Origin: Streptomyces bicolor
GTDB taxonomy: Bacteria; Actinomycetota; Actinomycetes; Streptomycetales; Streptomycetaceae
Length of the DNA stretch: 64,000 nucleotides
Direction of reading: 5' to 3'
NCBI RefSeq assembly: GCF_000719285.1
Contig: NZ_JOFS01000006.1
Location: 62,001-126,000 of the forward strand
Shown here in pieces: positions 58,306 to 64,000 of this stretch. The notes under the pieces are model-generated. The model ran no database searches. It saw only the letters and a program-made list of their open reading frames with translations, and was not told where the DNA came from. The number at the start of each line of letters is the position of its first letter. The stretch's first letter is position 1. Both the position numbers and the translations under genes were made by a program.

Positions 58306-59778
58306 CTAGTCGTCGTCGCCGTCGTCGCCGGACCACGGGCCGGTGATGGCGAGGAGGATGCCGGGGTCCTGGATGTTGGCGAACAGCGTCCTGCCGTCCG
58401 CGGAGAAGGTGACGCCGGCGAACTCGCTGTACTCCGGGGCCTCCGCGGTGCCGCCCGCCGCGGTAGCGGCTGATGTAATCGCCAGCTCGTTGCGGGCGAT
58501 GGGGTACGTCTGGCCGTCGGCGGTGGCACCGAAGAGGTGGGACACGCCCTCGCCGTCCTCGGCGATCACCAGGCCGCCGAACGGGGAGACGGTGATGTTG
58601 TCCGGGCCGTCGTAGGCGCCGTCCCGCGTCGGGTCGGTGTTGACCGCCAGCAGCACCTTGAGGGTGATGGTGCCGCTGCGCGGGTCGTAGAACCACACCT
58701 GGCCGTCGTGCGGAGTGCCGGGGCTCTCGGTGCGGGCGTAGCTGGAGACGAAGTAGGCGCCGCCGTCGCCCCACCACATGCCCTCGAGCTTGCGGGAGCG
58801 GGTGATCTCACCGGCCAGGAACTGCTTGCGCACGGAGGTGGTGACGGCGTCCCGGTCGGGGACCTTCACCCAGTCCACCCGGTATACGGTGCCGACCTTC
58901 GTGGCGCGCGAGAGGTCGTCGACGTACTGGCCGGCGGAGTCGAAGCACTTCATCGCGTCCAGCACGCCCGCGTTGTCGGCCAGGGCCCGCAGCTCGCCGG
59001 GGCCGTGGGTGAAGCCGACCGGCGGGGTCCAGCGGTAGAGCAGGCCGTTGGGCTTGGAGGCGTCCTCGGTGAGGTAGAGGTGGCCGCGGTAGGAGTCGAC
59101 CACGACCGCTTCGTGGGCGTAGCGGCCGAGGCACTTGATCGGCTTGGGGTCGAGGTTGGCCGTGCTGCCGTGCTTCGGGTCGACCTCGAAGACGTAGCCG
59201 TGGTCCTTGGTCATGCCGCCCATGCCGGCCTTGTCCTCGGTCTCCTCGCAGGTGAGCCAGGTGCCCCACGGGGTGACGCCGCCGGCGCAGTTGGTGGAGG
59301 TGCCGGCGATGCCGACCCACTCGCGCACGGAGTCGTCGGAGACCTCGACGACGGTGCAGCCGCCGGCCGCGGCCGGGTCGTAGACCAGGCCGTCCAGGTG
59401 CGGCACGGGGTGGTCGGCGTCGGTCAGCGGGTCGTCGATCTCATGGTTGTTCACCAGCAGGGTCACGGCGTCGTCGTCATCGTCGTCGCCGCCCGCCGAG
59501 AACGCGCCCGTGCCGTCGTGGTTGCTCGGCGTGGTCTGGCCGGACTCCAGCGTGGTGACACCGGTGCGGGTCAGGATCCGGTAGGAGAAGCCCTCGGGCA
59601 GGGCGAGGACGCCCTTGGGGTCCGGGACCAGCGGGCCGTAGCCGGCAGCGCCGCCCGTCACGGCCGTGTCGGCGACGGCGCCGGGCGCCGTGAGCAGCGC
59701 CTCCACACTGCCGATGAGCATGACCCCGGCGCCGGCCAGCGCCGATCGGCTCAGCAATTCCCTGCGGTTCAGCGGCAT
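58306..59778 (-). CDS. Tat-exported PhoX/DUF839 phosphatase-like protein
   Basis: A 490-residue protein with a twin-arginine signal (NRRELLSRSALAGAGVMLIG). The mature domain is the DUF839/PhoX beta-propeller, with landmark segments LLVNNHEI, GGVTPWGTWLTCEETE, RYAHEAVVVD, LEGMWWGDGGAYFVSSYAR and GPDNITVSPFGGLVIAEDGEG. Members use calcium and iron to hydrolyse phosphate esters. An unusual run of six Asp lies near residue 100. The start at 59778 puts the Tat motif at the N-terminus; the longer frame to 59838 is unsupported. Degenerate PHO-box-like repeats lie upstream. Confidence 0.85.
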   Translation of the reverse strand: MPLNRRELLSRSALAGAGVMLIGSVEALLTAPGAVADTAVTGGAAGYGPLVPDPKGVLALPEGFSYRILTRTGVTTLESGQTTPSNHDGTGAFSAGGDDDDDDAVTLLVNNHEIDDPLTDADHPVPHLDGLVYDPAAAGGCTVVEVSDDSVREWVGIAGTSTNCAGGVTPWGTWLTCEETEDKAGMGGMTKDHGYVFEVDPKHGSTANLDPKPIKCLGRYAHEAVVVDSYRGHLYLTEDASKPNGLLYRWTPPVGFTHGPGELRALADNAGVLDAMKCFDSAGQYVDDLSRATKVGTVYRVDWVKVPDRDAVTTSVRKQFLAGEITRSRKLEGMWWGDGGAYFVSSYARTESPGTPHDGQVWFYDPRSGTITLKVLLAVNTDPTRDGAYDGPDNITVSPFGGLVIAEDGEGVSHLFGATADGQTYPIARNELAITSAATAAGGTAEAPEYSEFAGVTFSADGRTLFANIQDPGILLAITGPWSGDDGDDD

Positions 59779-60142
59779 CTCGTCTCCCGAGCGGAGTGGT
59801 GAGCGGAATTCCGACCGGTGGAGGCCGGTGCTCGCCATGCTGGGCAGCCGGGACGAACCTCAGCGGAAGTCAAGGAGAAGTCATGAATGTCCTGTTCTCA
59901 TGTTTCTCATCCGCCTCTCGGGCGCTGAGCGATGGATCACAGAAAAAGTACGGCCTACGCAGGCAACTGTCACCGTTGGTGCCATTTGTACGGACGCTGT
60001 GGATGCTTTTCCGGCGGAGGCGCGAGAAACCACCTGTGGCCCCGATCAGGCAGGTCATACGATCGCCGGGGCGTCGCACCGCGTGAGGACTCCGCAAGCG
60101 TGACGCCAGCGCACCTTTTCGCCACCCGACCAGGGGTCCATT
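59779..60142. other. Divergent intergenic region, 364 bp
   Basis: This region separates the phosphatase-like gene and the LAETG protein gene, which point away from each other. It is less GC-rich than its surroundings around 59880-60010. It contains the PHO-box-like repeats at 59849-59881. No open frame looks coding, and I cannot place a sure promoter for the LAETG gene. Confidence 0.5.
59849..59881 (-). promoter_or_regulatory. Degenerate PHO-box-like direct repeats
   Basis: On the minus strand three adjacent 11-base units each have TTC at the same position; the best, GGTTCGTCCCG, is close to the Streptomyces PhoP repeat unit (GGTTCACC-type). It ends about 70 bases upstream of the phosphatase-like gene start. 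The other two units are poor matches. Confidence 0.25.
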
Positions 60143-61423
60143 GTGAAGATTCGCCGTGTTCTCGCGACCGCCGTCGCCGCCGCCGTGACCGCCCCGGTCG
60201 TCCTGCTCTCGGCCGTACCCGCCCTCGCCGACGAGAAGCCGGCCGCGCAGACGCAGCAGGCGAAGCCGACGATCGAGGAGCTCCAGCAGGCCGTCGACCT
60301 CGCGCAGAAGGAGTACGACGCCGCCGTCATCGCGGTGAACGACGCCATCAAGTTCCTCGAGGAGGGACTGGAGGCGGAGACCTACCCGACCAAGGCCGCG
60401 GTCATCGCGACCAAGCAGGCCGCTGAGGCCGCCGCCCAGGCCAAGACCGAGGCCGACCAGGCCGTGGTGGACGCACAGGCCAAGCTGGACGCCGCCACCA
60501 CCGACGAGGAGAAGGCCGCGGCGCAGACGGCGCTGGACGAGGCCGTGAAGACCGCCCAGGAGGCCGCGGCGGCCAAGACCGCCGCCGACACCGAAGCCGC
60601 CGAGGCGAGGACCGCCCACGACGACGCCCGCGTCGCCCAGGCCCGGAAGATCAACCTTCTTCAGAAGGCGCGGGACGAGGCCAAGAAGAAGCTGGACGAC
60701 GCGAAGAAGGCGCTCGCCGACGCCGAGGCCGCGGAGGGGGAGGAGCCGGGCGGCGAGTGCGTCCCCGAGCCCAAGCTCTCCGCTGTCGTCAGCGGGCTGC
60801 CGGACAAGGTCGTCGGCGGAACCACCGAGAACTTCACGCTGCGCGTCACCAACGGCACCGACAAGACGATGGACGAGCTGTACCCGTACGCGGCCGTCCA
60901 CGCCTTCGACGACAAGGGCCTCAAGGAACTCGACTCCTACCTCGACCTGGAGTGGTCCATCGCCGGGAACCCGAACTGGCGCGACGTCGACCTGCTGAAC
61001 GGATCGTCCGTCGGCCCTCTCAAGGCGAAGGCCTCGCTCGACGTCAATCTGCGGCTGAAGGTCGACGCGGACATCCCGGCCGGGCAGGGCGCCCTCTTCG
61101 TGTCGGCCGACTACGCCAACGCGGACGGGTCCTGCGGCGGTTACCCGGACCTCGACCACCACGAGTTCCAGATCCTGGCCAAGGCCGACGACGCGGGCGG
61201 GGCCGGGGACACCGAGGGCGAGCCCGGCACGAGCGACAACACCACCGAGCAGGGCGGCTCCTCCACCACTCCGGTGAACGGAACCGGCGACAGCGGCTCG
61301 CTCGCCGAGACCGGCTCCAGCGACGTTCTGCCGAAGGTCGCCCTCGCGGGCGGCGCGGCGCTCGTGCTCGGCGCCGGCGCGGTGGTCGTCGTCCGTCGCC
61401 GCAACGCGAGCGCCAACGCCTGA
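60143..61423 (+). CDS. LAETG sortase-anchored coiled-coil surface protein
   Basis: A 426-residue cell-wall protein. A signal peptide of about 30 residues is followed by a long Ala/Lys/Glu-rich coiled coil (residues 40-205), a beta-rich domain of about 150 residues, a Gly/Thr/Ser linker, and the sorting signal LAETG at residues 387-391 with TM helix and RRR tail. LAxTG is the motif used by class E sortases in Streptomyces, which anchor chaplins and other aerial-hypha proteins. It is likely exposed on the surface; a ligand is unknown. A good terminator follows. Confidence 0.82.
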   Translation: MKIRRVLATAVAAAVTAPVVLLSAVPALADEKPAAQTQQAKPTIEELQQAVDLAQKEYDAAVIAVNDAIKFLEEGLEAETYPTKAAVIATKQAAEAAAQAKTEADQAVVDAQAKLDAATTDEEKAAAQTALDEAVKTAQEAAAAKTAADTEAAEARTAHDDARVAQARKINLLQKARDEAKKKLDDAKKALADAEAAEGEEPGGECVPEPKLSAVVSGLPDKVVGGTTENFTLRVTNGTDKTMDELYPYAAVHAFDDKGLKELDSYLDLEWSIAGNPNWRDVDLLNGSSVGPLKAKASLDVNLRLKVDADIPAGQGALFVSADYANADGSCGGYPDLDHHEFQILAKADDAGGAGDTEGEPGTSDNTTEQGGSSTTPVNGTGDSGSLAETGSSDVLPKVALAGGAALVLGAGAVVVVRRRNASANA

Positions 61424-61442
61424 CCGGCAGGGTGAGCCACGA

Positions 61443-61476
61443 CCGGGCCCGTTCCCCTGAGGGGAGTCGGGCCCGG
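61443..61476 (+). terminator. Stem-loop terminator after LAETG gene
   Basis: A 9-bp stem (CCGGGCCCG with CGGGCCCGG) with an inner 4-bp CCCC/GGGG pairing lies 20 bases past the stop. Confidence 0.6.
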
Positions 61477-61576
61477 CCCGTCTCCCGGCCCGAGTGCTTG
61501 TCCTCTGCTCCGACCGTGGGGTCGCGATCCTCGGCGTTGCACATGCCCCGGCCAGGACAGGCCCGACGGAGACTCG

Positions 61577-61780
61577 ATGGAACGACGTCAGCTGGAGTAT
61601 TTCCTCGCCGTGGTCGAGCACGGTGGATTCACCGCCGCGGCCACCGCGCTCCATGTCGCGCAGCCTTCGCTGTCGCATGCGATCCGCTCCCTGGAACGCG
61701 AATTCGGCGGAAGGCTCTTTCACCGGGTCGCGGCGAACCCGGACAAGGTCAAGGCCTGGCTTGGCCAGGACGGGCGCTAG
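61577..61780 (+). pseudogene. Truncated LysR-family regulator (HTH only)
   Basis: A 67-codon frame whose first 50 residues are an intact LysR winged-helix ([45 protein letters not shown]). The next 16 residues are unrelated and end at a stop, so the effector-binding domain of about 220 residues is missing. It is most likely a gene remnant left by deletion. It lies just before the convergent hydrolase gene. Confidence 0.75.
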
Positions 61781-61803
61781 TGCCGGGCGAGTACGGCATG
61801 TGC

Positions 61804-62661
61804 TCAGATGGTGTGCCGGACGGGCTCCGCTCCCGTCTCGATCAGGAAGCCGGTGAGCTCTTCGGCGAGTAGTTCGGGCTGGTCCTCGGGGACGAGGGTG
61901 GATGAGTCGGCGATCTCGATCAGTCGGCCCTTCGGGTACAGCTCCGCCAGCCGGGGGCCGTGCTCGCGCGGCATCAATCTGTCCTCTCTCGCCCAGACGA
62001 CCAGTACAGGGCGGTCGAAGTCACGTAGCCGCTCGCTCCAGGCCAGCAAGGTCTCACGCCTGGGCGCCGAGGTGGCGAACTTGGCGAAGTCCCGGCGAAT
62101 GGCCCTGCTCCGGGTCGCGGGAGCGAACCAGTCGGCCACGATCTCGTCCGGGATCCCGCGCAGACTCATCCCGCCGTATCCGTTGCGGTTGTTCCGGAAC
62201 GCGGGGATGCGCATCAGCCAGGTCAGCAGCCAGACGCCGCCGGGAACCCGGCATATGGTGGCCAGCGCCTTGGCCGGTCCTGGGGGAAAGTTGTCGAACG
62301 CCTCGCAGGCGACCAGCACCAGCCGCGCGATCCTCCGGCCCCGCTCCTCCGACACCAGGAACTGGCCACCGCCCCAGTCGTTGAGGACGAGCGTCACGTC
62401 GTCCAGGCCCAGCCGTTCGATGAACTCACCCAGAAGTCGTGCGACACCACGGTGGGACAGGTCGGCATCCGGGTGCATCGGCCGGCGGTGACCGCCGAGG
62501 GGCAGCGTGGGCAGGATGCAGCGGTAGCCCTCCAACAGCGGTACGACCTTGCGCCACTGCGTCTCGTTCATCGGCAGGCCATGGCCGAACACCAGCACCG
62601 GCCCTTCACCGCCGGTGTCCTGATAGTCGATCGTTCCGGACGACAGCTCGATCTCCGGCAT
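61804..62661 (-). CDS. Alpha/beta hydrolase, dehalogenase/epoxide-hydrolase-like
   Basis: A 285-residue alpha/beta hydrolase. The oxyanion-hole segment FGHGLPMNETQW and the nucleophile elbow LNDWGGGQ, with Asp95 as nucleophile, place it near haloalkane dehalogenases and epoxide hydrolases. The acid is in VVWAREDRLMP. The usual catalytic His, expected near residue 255 (DSSTLVPEDQP), reads Thr, so its activity may differ from the family norm. It is divergent from a TetR regulator with a shared operator, and probably repressed by it. Confidence 0.8.
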   Translation of the reverse strand: MPEIELSSGTIDYQDTGGEGPVLVFGHGLPMNETQWRKVVPLLEGYRCILPTLPLGGHRRPMHPDADLSHRGVARLLGEFIERLGLDDVTLVLNDWGGGQFLVSEERGRRIARLVLVACEAFDNFPPGPAKALATICRVPGGVWLLTWLMRIPAFRNNRNGYGGMSLRGIPDEIVADWFAPATRSRAIRRDFAKFATSAPRRETLLAWSERLRDFDRPVLVVWAREDRLMPREHGPRLAELYPKGRLIEIADSSTLVPEDQPELLAEELTGFLIETGAEPVRHTI

Positions 62662-62672
62662 CGCACCCCCAT

Positions 62673-62702
62673 TTGATAGATCGTTCTACTGTAATCTAGG
62701 GA
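62673..62702 (+). promoter_or_regulatory. Promoter candidate for the TetR gene
   Basis: TTGATA, 18 bases, then TAGGGA. The TetR operator lies between the two elements, suggesting autorepression. Confidence 0.4.
62677..62688. promoter_or_regulatory. TetR-type operator TAGATCGTTCTA
   Basis: A near-perfect palindrome (10 of 12 bases symmetrical) between the divergent hydrolase and TetR genes. It overlaps the spacer of the plus-strand promoter and the start region of the minus-strand one. Confidence 0.55.
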
Positions 62703-62722
62703 TGGTTGACGGGACATGCCAA
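62693..62722 (-). promoter_or_regulatory. Promoter candidate for the hydrolase gene
   Basis: On the minus strand TTGGCA (62717-62722), 18 bases, then TAGATT (62693-62698), a good HrdB-type match. The operator at 62677-62688 falls around the predicted transcription start. Confidence 0.5.
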
Positions 62723-62774
62723 GACCTCGTTGCGGCATCCGGTGCGGCATCCGATGCGGAAGGAGTGAAGGGCC

Positions 62775-63371
62775 ATGGGACAGGGGCAGCCGGACACGCG
62801 GACCCGGATCCAGGATGCGGCCACGGCCCTGTTCCGCCGCAACGGATACTCGGGCACCGGGCTGAAGCGGATCGCGACGGAGGCCGAGGCGCCTTTCGGC
62901 TCGATCTACCACTTCTTCCCCGGTGGCAAGCAGCAGCTGGCCGAGGAGACGATCCGCACGTCCGGAGCCGCGTACGGCCAACTGGTGCTGGCCCTGCTGG
63001 ACAGTGTTCCGGACCCGGTCGAGTCCATCACGCACGCCTTCGAGGCGGCCGCGGACGACCTTGCCGCGACCGACTATGCCGACGCCTGCCCGATTGCGAC
63101 AGTGGCGTTGGAGGTCGCCAGTACCAACGAGGTTCTACGGGTTGCCACGGCGGACGTGTTCGCCGAGTGGGTCCGCGCCGGTGAACAGTGGTTCGAACGC
63201 TGGGTGTCCGACCGGAACCGGGCCCGGTCACTCGCCTACTCGTTGATCATGATGCTGGAGGGGGCGTTCGTACTCTCCCGAGCCGCCCGGGATCCGGAGC
63301 CGCTGCGGGTGGCCGGCCGATCGGTGGCCGAGATGCTGCGCACCGCTATCGAGCAGAACGACGAGAGCTGA
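62775..63371 (+). CDS. TetR/AcrR-family transcriptional regulator
   Basis: A 198-residue repressor. The N-terminal HTH is clear (TRIQDAATALFRRNGYSGTGLKRIATEAEAPFGSIYHFFPGG), and the C-terminal ligand domain resembles the YxaF/LmrA type (CPIATVALEVASTNEVLRVA). GGAGTGAAGG precedes the ATG. It probably represses the divergent hydrolase gene and itself through the palindrome at 62677-62688, and is released by a small hydrophobic ligand. Confidence 0.9.
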   Translation: MGQGQPDTRTRIQDAATALFRRNGYSGTGLKRIATEAEAPFGSIYHFFPGGKQQLAEETIRTSGAAYGQLVLALLDSVPDPVESITHAFEAAADDLAATDYADACPIATVALEVASTNEVLRVATADVFAEWVRAGEQWFERWVSDRNRARSLAYSLIMMLEGAFVLSRAARDPEPLRVAGRSVAEMLRTAIEQNDES

Positions 63372-63734
63372 TCTCCACGGCGGGCCTCCCGGACGGCTTC
63401 CGGTACGCCACGCAAGGCCCTGAGCAGGATAAATCCAGCAGCTGAGGTGGCGGGCAACCATTGCGCGGAGCGTTGTCAATAGGCGACACGCGCGCATAGG
63501 GGTGATGGCGTGTCAGCCAGCCCCCCGTGCGGCTCAACCGCGTCGGCAAGTCACCCTGTCCTGTGACTTTCTGACGGAGCATCACATGCTCGACATCGGG
63601 CTTCCAGACGCCCGATCGGCCCCTTGTCGTCGTCCCTCGAACATTTCTGAAGTGGCGACAGAATTAGCCATCAGTATGTTCATTCATAGTCGGCTGGCTC
63701 GGCTGACACCCCGGAAGGATGGAGAAGAGTTCCT
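63372..63734. other. 363-bp non-coding region
   Basis: Between the TetR stop and the last gene. It contains a small perfect hairpin at 63548-63569 (AAGTCAC with GTGACTT, 8-base loop), which may terminate the TetR transcript, and an AT-rich stretch around 63640-63700 that probably holds the promoter of the next gene. No coding frame is apparent. Confidence 0.5.
63548..63569. terminator. Weak hairpin after TetR gene
   Basis: A perfect 7-bp stem (AAGTCAC and GTGACTT) with an 8-base loop, followed by TCT. Confidence 0.3.
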
Positions 63735-64000
63735 GTGAGAAAGAGAATCGAAATGCGCACGCGCACCGTTGTCGCGATCGCATTGTCGGTGGGCGTCACC
63801 GTCCTTGCTGCAACCAGTGTGAACTACGCCTCGGCTTCGAGTTCCGCCCCGAAGTCCGCCCCGTCGGTGCAGGATGCCGATGCCGCTGCGCCCCTGGGAG
63901 GCGACGGCCAGACAAACTTCGACTACCAGCAGGGCGATCGCGATCGCGGACGCGGCCAGCGGGGAGACGATGACGATCGCGGACGGATCCACGTCAACGA
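63735..64000 (+). CDS. Small secreted protein, partial
   Basis: The gene runs off the right edge. About 88 residues are visible: a signal peptide (VVAIALSVGVTVLAATSVNYASA), then a Ser/Ala/Pro stretch and a hydrophilic region rich in Asp, Arg and Gly (QQGDRDRGRGQRGDDDDRG). It starts with GTG at 63735, or with the ATG at 63753, which is closer to the signal peptide. I do not recognise a family. Confidence 0.55.
   Translation, partial: MRKRIEMRTRTVVAIALSVGVTVLAATSVNYASASSSAPKSAPSVQDADAAAPLGGDGQTNFDYQQGDRDRGRGQRGDDDDRGRIHVN

Noticed and set aside
1..64000. CRISPR arrays, tRNA or rRNA genes, insertion sequences, prophage
   Set aside because: I saw no spaced repeat arrays, no tRNA cloverleaf, and no transposase, integrase or phage structural genes.

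Overview
This window is high-GC actinobacterial DNA, almost certainly from a Streptomyces chromosome. The evidence is strong G/C bias at third codon positions, GTG and TTG starts, ATGA/GTGA overlaps in operons, a SARP regulator, an ECF41 sigma factor, F420/LLM and DUF5994 proteins, an LAxTG-type sortase substrate, and two rare TTA (bldA-dependent) codons near gene starts. I see no phage, insertion sequence, CRISPR array, rRNA or tRNA.

Layout. (1) 1-9.4 kb, mostly minus strand: a partial DinB-like gene, an isochorismatase-type hydrolase, an F420-type LLM oxidoreductase and a basic-amino-acid decarboxylase. These are followed by a compact unit of SAM methyltransferase, CDGSH iron-sulfur protein, haem-oxygenase-like protein and Ppx/GppA phosphatase, then a DAO-Rieske oxidoreductase and an SRPBCC protein. 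(2) 9.6-15.2 kb: an ECF41 sigma factor and an NDH-2-like oxidoreductase with a CRP-like palindrome between them, a lipoprotein/27-residue membrane peptide/DUF6766 unit, an Fpg/Nei glycosylase and a secreted PE-PPE-domain hydrolase. (3) 15.2-25 kb, minus strand: a large SARP-NB-ARC-TPR regulator, and a four-gene FN3 protein-MoxR-DUF58-transglutaminase-like operon. The SARP gene and the first gene of the operon each have an early TTA codon. (4) 25-31 kb, plus strand: a secreted EEP-fold phosphodiesterase and a three-gene set that looks like a divergent Hsp70 chaperone system (membrane J-like protein, GrpE-like protein, Hsp70 with an inserted domain). (5) 31-35 kb: a membrane-anchored HTH protein, a DUF4232 lipoprotein, a nucleotidyltransferase-fold protein and an unknown coiled-coil protein. 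(6) 35-42.2 kb, cell envelope: a lipoprotein L,D-transpeptidase divergent from a tightly coupled FemX-like/MurJ/response regulator/histidine kinase/lipoprotein operon. (7) 42.2-53.1 kb, mostly minus strand: a large secreted VCBS-repeat protein, then a stress-type cluster of small proteins (two DUF5994 proteins, GvpU-like, CBS, PRC-barrel, small hydrophobic), a DEAD-box helicase next to a cold-shock protein, and a MerR-type regulator. (8) 53.1-64 kb: a second two-component system with a small secreted partner, a SulP transporter with a beta-carbonic anhydrase, a Tat-exported PhoX/DUF839 protein, an LAETG coiled-coil surface protein, a LysR stub, and a divergent TetR/hydrolase pair with a shared operator. 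The window ends inside a small secreted protein gene.

How parts work together. The SulP transporter and carbonic anhydrase probably form a bicarbonate uptake/equilibration pair. FemX-like protein and MurJ would supply and flip modified lipid II under control of their own two-component system. The DEAD helicase and cold-shock protein fit RNA remodelling in the cold. The strongest candidate for an under-described system is the Hsp70/GrpE-like/J-like operon at 26.1-31.0 kb. The bldA-linked MoxR-DUF58-pseudo-transglutaminase operon is the second. All family calls come from reading motifs and overall protein character; no database search was possible.
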